Positions 46,006 through 53,769 of a stretch of DNA of 64,000 nucleotides are shown in pieces. The notes beneath the pieces were generated by a model, which worked only from the letters and a program-made list of their open reading frames with translations, had not been told where the DNA came from and searched no databases. The number at the start of each line of letters is the position of its first letter. Position 1 is the stretch's first letter. The position numbers and the translations under genes were made by a program. This DNA is from Actinospica robiniae DSM 44927 (GTDB taxonomy: Bacteria > Actinomycetota > Actinomycetes > Streptomycetales > Catenulisporaceae): the NCBI RefSeq assembly GCF_000504285.1, contig NZ_KI632511.1, positions 617,372 to 681,371 on the forward strand. The letters are read 5' to 3'.

Positions 46006-46149
46006 TCCGAGCGCAGGACCGATCGGCCGTCCGGCTGAACCTCGAATCTTTGTATCTCCTGAACGACTTCACAACAGGTCGCCGACAGGCTTGGGCCCAC
46101 CCTGGAATCAGGGACCCGCGTCGAAGCGGGACCGGTTCAGGAGGCGGGT

Positions 46150-47040
46150 ATGCCGCTCGGATCACTCACTGCCAGGCGTGCGGGCACCGACAGCGTCTCC
46201 GCGCGCGTGGCCGAATGGGCCCGGGACCATCACCTGAGCTGGGCGGTGACCTGGCTGGAGAACGAGAGCTACACGCCGCCGCCCACCGGGGGAGGCTTGA
46301 GCGCGGACCAGCGCAGGCAGCTGCTCGGTGCGGGCGCGCCGTCGAGCCCGCGTCCGAGCGCGTCGTCCTCGGCATCCGCGGACCTGCCGGTGAACATTCC
46401 GGCCCAGGCGGCGGACCCGCTTCCGGGCGAGGGCGTGTGGCATCCGGTGACCTACGGTCCGACGCGCACCCCGGTCATCGAGGAGGCCGCGCTGCGTCCG
46501 GACGCGCGGCACACCTCAGAGCTCGCCTACGCCGTATGGCTGAATCAGCATGCGCTCGCCTTCACCCTTCAGCCCGGGTATCAGCAGCCTGGCGGCAGCT
46601 GGCCGGTGTCCGACTCCGTCGCGGGGTCCGCGCTCAAGGGCCCTGTCGCCACCTGGAACGGCGGGTTCAAGCTGCACCCGGACGATGCGCTCGGCGGCGC
46701 GATACGGGTCTCGGCGGGCGCCGGATCCAGCGCTCAGTGGGGTTACACGATCAACAACGACTACTACATCGCTCGTTCCGGCGTCGGCGTCACCGCCACC
46801 GGCGACATCGTGTACGTCAGCGGATCTGCCTTGTCCGTTGCCACGCTCGCCCGCTTGCTCAAAGCGGCCGGGGCCGTCGACGCGATGGAGCTGGACATAA
46901 ATCCCGACTGGATCAGCTTCATGACCTACACCGGGAACCCCTCCGCACCCCACCCGGTCAAACTCTGGAACTTCGTCCAACCCGCCGGCCGCTACCTGCA
47001 GCCGGCCAGCCGCGACTTCGTCTCCGTACACCTGCGCTGA
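46150..47040 (+). CDS. Phosphodiester glycosidase (NAGPA-domain) family protein
   Basis: A 296-residue protein. The C-terminal half carries the NAGPA/phosphodiester-glycosidase pattern: ATWNGGFKLHPDDALGGAIR, GVGVTATGDIVYVSGSALSV, GAVDAMELDINPDWISFMTY (catalytic-type Asp/Asn segment). The N-terminus has no obvious signal peptide, which is unusual, since relatives act on cell-surface glycans; the 46021-46150 leader might hide a lost anchor. RBS GGAGG sits 6-10 nt before ATG 46150. It is transcribed ahead of island 3 with only a 15-nt gap to the tail gene, so it probably belongs to that operon. Confidence 0.78.
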   Translation: MPLGSLTARRAGTDSVSARVAEWARDHHLSWAVTWLENESYTPPPTGGGLSADQRRQLLGAGAPSSPRPSASSSASADLPVNIPAQAADPLPGEGVWHPVTYGPTRTPVIEEAALRPDARHTSELAYAVWLNQHALAFTLQPGYQQPGGSWPVSDSVAGSALKGPVATWNGGFKLHPDDALGGAIRVSAGAGSSAQWGYTINNDYYIARSGVGVTATGDIVYVSGSALSVATLARLLKAAGAVDAMELDINPDWISFMTYTGNPSAPHPVKLWNFVQPAGRYLQPASRDFVSVHLR

Positions 47041-47055
47041 AGAACAGGAGCGAGC

Positions 47056-47355
47056 ATGGATGCCCGTCTGCGCAAGAAGATCGCCGATCGTGACGCGGCG
47101 CTGAGCAGGACCGGCCGCGTCACGCGCAGGATCGCCGCGCTCTCCGCGGCCGGAAGCCTCGTGCTCGTGGCCGGCTTCGGCCACCTCATCCCCACCGACT
47201 TCTCGCACTCGTCGCAAAGCGGCGGCGGCGGGACGAGCGGAGGCGGGTCCGGCACCGGAAACGGCAACAGCAACGGCAACAGCAACAGCACCCATGGGAC
47301 GCCCAGTCCCGGCCACGGATCAGGGCCTTCCCACGCCACCTCGGGGGGATCGTGA
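47056..47355 (+). CDS. Single-pass tail protein ending ATSGGS (island 3)
   Basis: A 99-residue protein: charged N-terminus (DARLRKKIADRDAALSR), one membrane helix (about 27-47), a Gly/Ser/Asn-rich external linker and C-terminus PSHATSGGS. It has the same plan and terminal hexapeptide as the tail proteins of islands 1 and 2, although the linker is composed of different residues. RBS AGGAGCG before ATG 47056; the stop overlaps GTG 47352 of the FMN transferase gene (GTGA). Adjacency to an ApbE-type FMN transferase makes it a candidate flavinylation substrate. Confidence 0.75.
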   Translation: MDARLRKKIADRDAALSRTGRVTRRIAALSAAGSLVLVAGFGHLIPTDFSHSSQSGGGGTSGGGSGTGNGNSNGNSNSTHGTPSPGHGSGPSHATSGGS

Positions 47356-48305
47356 ACACCACACCGGCACGGCCCGGTCGCGCGAGTTTCCCGCTGTGGG
47401 GCGGTCTCGCGCTGATCCTGACCACCGACGCGGAGCTGGTCGCGATCGCCGGCCGGCTCACTCGGGCGGAGACGGACGCGATGGACCTGGCCGCCAGCAG
47501 GTTCCGCGACGACAGCGAGCTGGCGAGGGTCAACGCCGCCGCGGGCGCGCCCGTGACCGTCAGCCCGCTGTTTGCCGAGGTCGTCACCGCCGCGCTGCGC
47601 GCCGCGTCCGCCACTGACGGAGACGTCGACCCGACGCTGGGCGCCGGGCTCGAAGCCGCCGGCTACGACCGCGACATCGAACTTCTGCGGCACGAGGGCG
47701 TGCGCTTCACCGTGCACGAACGCGTTCCCGCACCCGGATGGCAGAGCGTCGGCTGGAACCCGGCGACCAGGACCCTGCGGACCGAGCCCGGCACCCGGCT
47801 GGACTTCGGCGCCGTCGCCAAGGCCCTCGCCGCCGACCGGGCCGCCGAAGCTGCGGCCCGGGAACTCGGCTGCGGCGTGCTGGTCAGCCTCGGCGGCGAC
47901 ATCGCCTCCGCCGGGCCCGCTCCCGCCGGCGGATGGCAGATCAAGATCGCCGACGACCACCGCGCCGAGGACGAGGCTCCCGGTCCCGTCGTGGGCCTGC
48001 GCTCCGGCGGCCTGGCCACCTCCAGCACCACCACACGCCGTTGGCAGACCACGGACGGCCCCGCGCACCACATCCTCGACCCGCGCACCGGCGCTCCAGC
48101 CGACAGCCCATGGCGGACCGTCAGCGTCACCGCCGCCACCTGCGTCGACGCGAATACCGCCAGCACTGCGGCACTCGTGCGCGGCGCGAGCGCGACATCG
48201 TGGCTCAAGCTCCAGGGCCTGCCTGCCCGCCTGGTGCGGCAGGACGGGCAGGTGATCACCCTGGGCGGCTGGCCGCCCGACCCGGTCGCGGACGATCCAT
48301 CATGA
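47352..48305 (+). CDS. apbE: ApbE-like FAD:protein FMN transferase
   Basis: A 317-residue homologue of ApbE, which attaches FMN covalently to Ser/Thr of extracytoplasmic proteins using FAD and Mg2+. Family features: SRFRDDSELARVNAAAG, TDGDVDPTLGAGLEAAGYDR, LDFGAVAKALAADRAAE (normally DLGGIAKGYAxD), VSLGGDIA, HHILDPRTGAP and VDANTASTAALV (normally DAxATA). No signal peptide is seen, so localisation is unclear. GTG 47352 and the ATGA at 48302 couple it to the tail protein and the ferric-reductase-like gene. One ApbE could serve all three islands. Confidence 0.85.
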   Translation: MNTTPARPGRASFPLWGGLALILTTDAELVAIAGRLTRAETDAMDLAASRFRDDSELARVNAAAGAPVTVSPLFAEVVTAALRAASATDGDVDPTLGAGLEAAGYDRDIELLRHEGVRFTVHERVPAPGWQSVGWNPATRTLRTEPGTRLDFGAVAKALAADRAAEAAARELGCGVLVSLGGDIASAGPAPAGGWQIKIADDHRAEDEAPGPVVGLRSGGLATSSTTTRRWQTTDGPAHHILDPRTGAPADSPWRTVSVTAATCVDANTASTAALVRGASATSWLKLQGLPARLVRQDGQVITLGGWPPDPVADDPS

Positions 48306-48928
48306 CCGCACAGGCCTCCCTCGTCGTGACGAGCACGACACCGCTGTGGTGCGCCGCGCGAGCCACCGGCGTGATCAGCCTCGTGCTGCTCAGCACGAGC
48401 GTCGTGCTCGGTATCCTGCTGCAGACCAGGGCCGCGACCGAGCGCTGGCCACGCCTGGTGGTCTCCGGCGACCACCGCAACGTCTCGCTGCTGGTGTGCG
48501 TGTTCCTCGCCCTGCACATCGTCACGGCCGAAGCCGACACCTTCGCGCCGGTCGGCTGGTGGGCGACGGTGATCCCCTTCGTCTCCGCCTACCGTCCCGT
48601 CTGGCTCGGGTTCGGCACCGTCGCCGTGGACCTGCTCGTGGCGCTGATCGTCAGCAGTCTGCTGCGCACCCGTATCAACCATCGCACGTGGCGGCTGATC
48701 CACTGGGCCGCCTACCTGTGCTGGCCCGCCGCCGTCGTCCACGGGCTAGGCACCGGAACCGACGCGAGCTCCCCAGCGATCGCGTTCGTCACGCTCGCCT
48801 GCGCGGGCGCGGTCCTCGCGGCCGCGTGCGGGAGGCTCGTCTCCGGTTGGCGTTCGCACACAGCGATCCGCGCCACGGCCGGTGTCGCGGGCCTCGCCTC
48901 TGTCGCCGCCCGGCGGCATGGGCTCTGA
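48302..48928 (+). CDS. Ferric reductase-like diheme membrane protein (island 3), first frame
   Basis: The intact frame encodes 208 residues covering all helices and both histidine pairs (HRNVSLLVCVFLALH; IHWAAYLCWPAAVVH). Compared with islands 1 and 2 the frame then breaks: the expected C-terminus (ALTGPFASGWSAKADTP) is in the next frame from about 48920. A one-base deletion near 48915 explains this. ATG 48302 overlaps the ApbE stop (ATGA). Function as for the other islands: transmembrane electron transfer through two b hemes. Confidence 0.8.
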   Translation: MTAQASLVVTSTTPLWCAARATGVISLVLLSTSVVLGILLQTRAATERWPRLVVSGDHRNVSLLVCVFLALHIVTAEADTFAPVGWWATVIPFVSAYRPVWLGFGTVAVDLLVALIVSSLLRTRINHRTWRLIHWAAYLCWPAAVVHGLGTGTDASSPAIAFVTLACAGAVLAAACGRLVSGWRSHTAIRATAGVAGLASVAARRHGL

Positions 48929-49367
48929 CCGGTCCGTTCGCATCCGGCTGGTCCGCCAAGGCCGACACGCCCGCGCGGGCTGCTGTTTCGCAGACCTCGA
49001 ACGCGTCGGTCGCCGGGTTCCGGCTGCCCTCTCCGCCGCCGTCACCGGGGCGGTGCAGTCGAGCTCGCCGGGCGACGGCTCACGGACCGTCACCCTTGCG
49101 GGCACGGCCGGACCCGACGTCTTTCGCATCGCCATCACCGGGCCGCCGACCGCGGGCGGAGGTGTGCAGACGACCACGAGCCGGGTCGGCTTCGGCACGA
49201 GCGCGGTGCCAGACCTCTATACCGGAACCGTCATCGGGCTCGACGGTAGGACGATCCGCGCGCGCGTGTCCGGGCCGGACGGCACGGCCACCCTGACTCT
49301 GACCGCGACGATCTCCGGAACGCGGCTGACCGGGACGTTCCAAGCCGTCCCAGGAGGCGGACGATGA
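48929..49367 (+). pseudogene. Frameshifted C-terminal continuation of the island 3 membrane protein
   Basis: From about 48918 the frame reads AWALTGPFASGWSAKADTPA, the counterpart of SGPLAPGWSHRAQTP in island 2. Near 49020 a second one-base deletion moves to the frame LSAAVTGAVQSSSPGDGSRT ... TGTFQAVPGGGR, a beta-sandwich-like external domain of about 110 residues that islands 1 and 2 do not have. Its stop (49365-49367) overlaps ATG 49364 of the NuoF-like gene, supporting one original gene 48302-49367. Confidence 0.6.
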
Positions 49368-50962
49368 CCGACCTCGTGGACGCGTCGGCTAGGCTGCTGC
49401 GGCAGGACGCGCCGGGACTCGCCGGGCACCTCGCCCTGCACGGTACGCTGCCCGGCCTCACCGGGCCGCAGGTGATCGCGGCTGTCGAGCAGGCGGGCTT
49501 GACCGGTCGCGGCGGAGCCGCCCTCCCCACCGGCCGCAAGCTCGGGACCGTCGCCAGCGCCGCCGGACGCCGCGGGAGCGTCGTGGTGGCCAACGGATGC
49601 GAAGGCGAGCCCGCCAGCCACAAGGACAAAGCCCTGATGCTCGCCGCACCGCACCTGGTCCTCGACGGCCTCGAACTCGCCGCCCGCGCGGTCGGGGCGG
49701 CAGGAGCACACTTGTGCATCCACCAGGACGCCCACGACATCCGCGCCGCGCTCACGACGGCGCTGGCCGAACGCCCCGGCGACGCCGTGCCCGTCCTTCT
49801 CGCGGCGGTGCCCCACTGCTACGTGGCGAGCGAGGCGACCGCACTCGTCCGCGCTCTCAACGGCGGCCCATCGCTGCCCACGTACACTCCGCCGCATCCC
49901 TTCGAACGCGGCGTGGCCGCCCGGCCCACCCTCGTCGACAACGTCGAGACCCTCGCCCACCTGGCCCTGATCTGCCGGTACGGCCCCGGCTGGTTCCGCT
50001 CTGCAGGCAGCGCGGACGCGCCGGGAACAGCCTTGGTCACGGTCACCGGCGCGGTGCGGACCCCGGGCGTCTACGAGATCCCGCTCGGCCTGACCGGATC
50101 AGATCTCCTCCTACGCGCCGGCGGCGCGGCCGAACCGGTGCAGGCTCTGCTGTGCGGCGGATACGGCGGCGCCTGGCTCGGCATCACAGAGTTCGAATCG
50201 GCCCGGCTCAGCGCCCCTGGCCTCGCCTCCGTCCGATCGACCTTCGGCGCCGGAGTCTTCGTCGCCCTGCCCCAGCGGGCCTGCGCGCTGGCGGAGACCG
50301 CCCGCAACTACCTCGCCGCGCAGAGCGCAGGCCAGTGCGGGCCGTGCCGCAGCGGCCTGCCGGCTCTGGCACAGGCATTGCACGTGCTGCTCGACGGCGG
50401 AGACGCTCGTACCGTCGGGAACCTCGAGACGCTTCTGCCGTACGCCGACCGGCGCGGGGCCTGCGCGCATCCCACCGGCGCGGCGCGCATGATCGGCAGC
50501 GCGCTGCAGGTCTTCGCCGGCGAGGTACGTGCCCACGCCGACCGCGGAACGTGCCCCCGCCGCCACACGCCCGAGTACCGAACCTCGCCGAGGGCGGAGG
50601 TACGAATCATGACTAAGCGCGATCGCCGTGCGGCCGAAGTCTCCGACCTCGCCCCGGCGCACGCGTTGACCGACCTCAGTATCCGTACGATTGCCCGCTG
50701 GCTGCTCCGGGACGACGCGAGCGCTATTCCCCTGGGCCCGTCAGACCCTGCCATCCTGGCTGCGACACCCGAAGGCCTCTGGCTTCCCGACAATGCTCAG
50801 GCGACGGACGACAGCGAAGCGGTGGACGCGCTTGTATCCGAAACCGGTGGATTTCGGTTGGAGATTGCCGAAGAACTGCTGCCAGGCCGCTGGGCATCGA
50901 TATCGTCACTGTGCGTCCTGCCACAGGCTCACATGCAGCACGCTGGCATACGGCTGCGATGA
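49364..50962 (+). CDS. NuoF-like flavoprotein (island 3) with C-terminal extension
   Basis: A 532-residue protein whose first ~400 residues match the NuoF-like proteins of islands 1 and 2 (GLTGRGGAALPTGRKLGTVA, VVANGCEGEPASHKDKALML, FERGVAARPTLVDNVETLAH, SAGQCGPCRSGLP, GACAHPTG). As there, Ala replaces the first Fe-S cysteine. After about residue 410 (RTSPRAEVRI) an unrelated ~115-residue tail follows (LTDLSIRTIARWLLRDD...), starting at an in-frame ATG (50610, MTKRDRRAAEV) where a ferredoxin start would be expected. The tail overlaps the convergent gene by 57 nt. The ferredoxin gene appears to have been replaced. Confidence 0.75.
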   Translation: MTDLVDASARLLRQDAPGLAGHLALHGTLPGLTGPQVIAAVEQAGLTGRGGAALPTGRKLGTVASAAGRRGSVVVANGCEGEPASHKDKALMLAAPHLVLDGLELAARAVGAAGAHLCIHQDAHDIRAALTTALAERPGDAVPVLLAAVPHCYVASEATALVRALNGGPSLPTYTPPHPFERGVAARPTLVDNVETLAHLALICRYGPGWFRSAGSADAPGTALVTVTGAVRTPGVYEIPLGLTGSDLLLRAGGAAEPVQALLCGGYGGAWLGITEFESARLSAPGLASVRSTFGAGVFVALPQRACALAETARNYLAAQSAGQCGPCRSGLPALAQALHVLLDGGDARTVGNLETLLPYADRRGACAHPTGAARMIGSALQVFAGEVRAHADRGTCPRRHTPEYRTSPRAEVRIMTKRDRRAAEVSDLAPAHALTDLSIRTIARWLLRDDASAIPLGPSDPAILAATPEGLWLPDNAQATDDSEAVDALVSETGGFRLEIAEELLPGRWASISSLCVLPQAHMQHAGIRLR

Positions 50963-51529
50963 TTCGATCGACATGACTGTGACGCCCGGGATCCTGCCGG
51001 TTGTCTCAATTAGGCAAAATACAGCACCAACGGTGTTGTCGACATTTTGGACGAATCCCGTGTCCGTGCTGCAGGACTGGTACGTTGCGGGAGTGCCAGA
51101 TGGCAGGACGACCATTTTGTTTCCGTTGGCCGGCTTGAAATCCGTGCCGGGACCGACCAAGCCGCTGGTGTCGAGGTACAGGTCGCCGAGGCCACTGCCT
51201 TGGACGAACTGTGCCTGGGTCGGCTGGGTGGTCCCGAGGGGGACGGTCGCATAGGGCGGTATCTGGAACGTGTAGGTGCCTAGCAGCGTTCCGTTCGCTT
51301 TTGTTGCGGACGATGATGCGGTGCTCGGTGCGTCAGCTGGTGTCACTGTGACCTGTGTCGTGGGAGTAGTTGCCACTCTCGGCGCGGTGGCGCGACCAAT
51401 GAAGAACAACCCTGTCCCGGTCAGTGCGGTGATAAGTGTCGCAATAGAGGTGATCCACACAGGCCCAAGCTCGAAAAGCCGGCCCCACCTTGAGCGTCGA
51501 GTCTGCCTGTCCCCGGTCATATGCACCAC
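50906..51529 (-). CDS. Membrane-anchored hypothetical protein
   Basis: A 207-residue protein: short cytoplasmic N-terminus rich in Arg, one membrane helix (about 24-46, PVWITSIATLITALTGTGLF), a Thr/Ser/Ala linker and an external domain of about 120 residues (GTYTFQIPPYATVPLGTTQP, GDLYLDTSGLVGPGTDFKPA, TYQSCSTDTGFV, VGAVFCLIETTGRI) with two cysteines likely disulfide-bonded. Actinomycete genomes carry many such proteins of unknown function. It is convergent with, and slightly overlaps, the extended NuoF-like gene. Confidence 0.65.
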   Translation of the reverse strand: MVHMTGDRQTRRSRWGRLFELGPVWITSIATLITALTGTGLFFIGRATAPRVATTPTTQVTVTPADAPSTASSSATKANGTLLGTYTFQIPPYATVPLGTTQPTQAQFVQGSGLGDLYLDTSGLVGPGTDFKPANGNKMVVLPSGTPATYQSCSTDTGFVQNVDNTVGAVFCLIETTGRIPGVTVMSIESSQPYASVLHVSLWQDAQ

Positions 51530-51728
51530 CCCTTCGCAACATACGGCTTCGGTTCGGCCCGCGCCTCGAACTGATGATGACAGTGTCCGCAGCTACCCCA
51601 TCTGATGAGCGGCCAACTCGTGATACAGACGTGACAATACAGACTGCAGCCCCTGCTGTGGATCTTTGAATTCCACCTCGGTTAGTCTTGCCGCTGTGAG
51701 AGTGTCGATAAGACTCTCTTACCCGGAG

Positions 51729-51750
51729 GAGTTCGAACTGAGTTCGAACT
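51729..51750. repeat. Tandem 11-bp repeat GAGTTCGAACT
   Basis: Two exact copies of GAGTTCGAACT adjoin (51729-51739, 51740-51750); the centre also forms the palindrome TCGAACT-G-AGTTCGA. The 11-bp phase and GTTCGAAC core recall the repeats at 43744 and 43766 (GTTCGGAAC, GTTCAGAAC), so it could be another regulator-binding site. Confidence 0.4.
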
Positions 51751-52008
51751 TCGCGGCCAAGCCGCTGGCTTATCAAGAACCTAATTCTCGTCACGGCGCC
51801 TTCGACCCTCTGAGTTCCAGGTCAGGGCAAGTCCTGCAGCGGCGGCTGCCTCGTTACGCAGGAATCCGTCGGCCAACGCCTGCAGAGCCGGAAGGCAAAC
51901 GGCGCGGGACCCTTCGAGAAGTGCGACAGGGCCAACAACTGAACAGATCCGGCCTGCTGATCATGCCCGATGTGAAGGCGGCGCTCGAAAGATGAGCCGT
52001 GGGCGCAC

Positions 52009-52030
52009 GGCTCGGCGTTCGCGCCGAGCC
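52009..52030. terminator. Perfect hairpin with TTCG loop
   Basis: GGCTCGGCG and CGCCGAGCC form a 9-bp perfect stem closed by a TTCG tetraloop, an exceptionally stable RNA hairpin. It has no U-tract. It may be a terminator for a gene lost or unrecognised to its left. Confidence 0.45.
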
Positions 52031-52526
52031 CGAAATCGGCGTTGGACCCCTCGGCCTGAGCGGCCTGGAAGCGAGGGTCGGCGGCGTGCGGCACGCCTTC
52101 TCCGGTATGGAAGGCTTCGAGGCTTGGTGTCCAACCTCCGCGAGCAAGCTCGCGTCCCGTACGATCCGCCGAGATTGTCGCGTCCTGCGGCGCAGGTGAG
52201 CGAGGCCGCATGCCCGATGGGCCAGGACGTCGCACTCACGGCCGCGTACACCGGGCCGACGCTCACCGACAATCTCTCGGGCGTACTCGAGTCCCGATCA
52301 GGCGGCGGCTGCAGCCGGGGAACGCTCCCGTGTGCCTCGGCGCCGAACGGCTGAATCTCGCGCTGCCGAAGGTGATCTGCGCTGGTTGACGGGGTAGGTC
52401 TCGTGTCCGGACGTGGACGGCATCGCCGACGGAGTATGCAGGCCCTCGGGTCCGCTGCCGCGATACCGCTCGATTCGGAGCCTGCGAATCGGGCGGCGGC
52501 AGGCAAGCGAGCGAGCGAGGCGGCTT

Positions 52527-53675
52527 ATGGGCGGGTCCACCGGATCGGTCGGCGCGGATCGGCCGCGTCATGGCGTCACGGCCCTTCTCTCGGACGTGTT
52601 CAGGCTCAGCCCGGCGGGGCTCAACTGGCCGCGGGCGGTGTTCTTCCTCGACGTCGGGCTGATTCCGCTCATCGTGATGTGGGCGGTCGGGCACGAGCAG
52701 TATCTCCTGAGCGCGCTGTTCGGACTGCTGTTCACGGCGCTGGTCGACCCGGGTGGCAGCTACCGGCACCGCGCCGTGCACATCGGCGGTTTCGCCCTGC
52801 TCGGCGCCGGGCTGACCGCATGGGCGTTCGGCATGGGCGCGGAGGCCTGGGGATGGTTCGTGCTCGCCGCCTTCGCCGTCACATTGGCGGCCGGTCTGGC
52901 GGTGGTGTTCGGGGTGCACCGGTTCGTCGCGGCGCTGCTTCTCAACGTGTGGTTCATCGTCGCGCTCGCGCTCTCCTCGGAGCTGCATCACACGAGAATC
53001 CCCGACTACGTCTGGGCCCAGACGCTCGCCTGGGTCGGCGGGGCGGCGCTGTGGCTGGTCATGGCACTCCTGTGGTGGCTCGTGCGCGGGCGCCCGGAGC
53101 TGCCGGCTCCCATCGCGGAGTTGCCCGGCGACACCGAGCGCCGTGCACTGACTAAGCCGGTGGTCTTGTTCGCCGCGATCCGTGCCCTCGCCATCGCCGG
53201 GTCGACCGCACTCGCCTTCGGGCTGGGCCTGTCGCACGGGTATTGGATGCCGATCGCCACCTTGATCGCGATGAAGCCGAGCCTGGGGCAGGCGACGACG
53301 TTCGCGGTGCAGCGCATCGCCGGCGCGCTGATCGGCGCCGCCGCGGCCATGCTGCTGCTGCTCATTCCTGCCAGCGAGAACGGGCTCAGACTCTTCGTGA
53401 TCGACCGTGGGCTCGAAGTGGTCGCGCTCGTCTTGTTCGTGCACGCGGCCGCGACGCGCTTTTGGAACTACGCGATCTATTGCGCATTCATCGCCGCAGG
53501 TGTGCTCACCCTGCTGGATCTCACCCAGCCTTCGAACTACGGTGCCGAGGGCGACCGGGTGCTCTGGACACTGAGCGGCGTCGGCATCGGCGTGCTCGTC
53601 TTGCTCCTCGCCGAACTCCTCGGCAAGCGCACCACACGGCACGCCTCCACCTCGAGTAGCCGCCACACCGCGTGA
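52527..53675 (+). CDS. FUSC/aromatic-acid-exporter-like membrane protein
   Basis: A 382-residue protein with two halves of about five helices each. The second half has the FUSC-type signature ALAFGLGLSHGYWMPIATLI followed by AMKPSLGQATTFAVQRIAGA, a region typical of fusaric-acid-resistance/aromatic acid exporters of the AaeB type. I chose ATG 52527 (MGGSTGSVGADRP), since the upstream frame is Arg-rich and lacks an RBS. Efflux of aromatic or other organic acids is the family's likely role; the amine-catabolism operon beyond the TetR gene is a possible functional neighbour. Confidence 0.8.
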   Translation: MGGSTGSVGADRPRHGVTALLSDVFRLSPAGLNWPRAVFFLDVGLIPLIVMWAVGHEQYLLSALFGLLFTALVDPGGSYRHRAVHIGGFALLGAGLTAWAFGMGAEAWGWFVLAAFAVTLAAGLAVVFGVHRFVAALLLNVWFIVALALSSELHHTRIPDYVWAQTLAWVGGAALWLVMALLWWLVRGRPELPAPIAELPGDTERRALTKPVVLFAAIRALAIAGSTALAFGLGLSHGYWMPIATLIAMKPSLGQATTFAVQRIAGALIGAAAAMLLLLIPASENGLRLFVIDRGLEVVALVLFVHAAATRFWNYAIYCAFIAAGVLTLLDLTQPSNYGAEGDRVLWTLSGVGIGVLVLLLAELLGKRTTRHASTSSSRHTA

Positions 53676-53727
53676 TCGCGTCGGCTCCCCGAGTCGGACT
53701 CGCCCTCGCTACGAGGTCAGCCGACTT

Positions 53728-53754
53728 CAGCCCTGCCGTTTAGGGCAACGGCTG
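53728..53754. terminator. Hairpin between convergent genes
   Basis: CAGCC ... GGCTG with inner TGCC ... GGCA stem sits between the FUSC-like and TetR stop codons, a fitting place for a bidirectional terminator. The stem has a small internal loop. Confidence 0.4.
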
Positions 53755-53769
53755 CGCGGCTGTGTGGAT

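Larger units (their letters stand above)
51530..52526. other. Gene-poor stretch with repeats and hairpin
   Basis: No recognisable gene in about 1 kb. It holds an 11-bp tandem repeat (51729-51750) and a perfect UUCG-type hairpin (52009-52030). A 109-codon plus-strand frame ends at 51995, 13 nt before the hairpin, and could be the remains of a gene, but it has no recognisable domain. Confidence 0.45.

Noticed and set aside
51731-51749. LexA/SOS box
   Set aside because: The spacing between CGAAC and GTTCG is 3 nt rather than the 4 expected for the actinobacterial box, and no repair gene follows.
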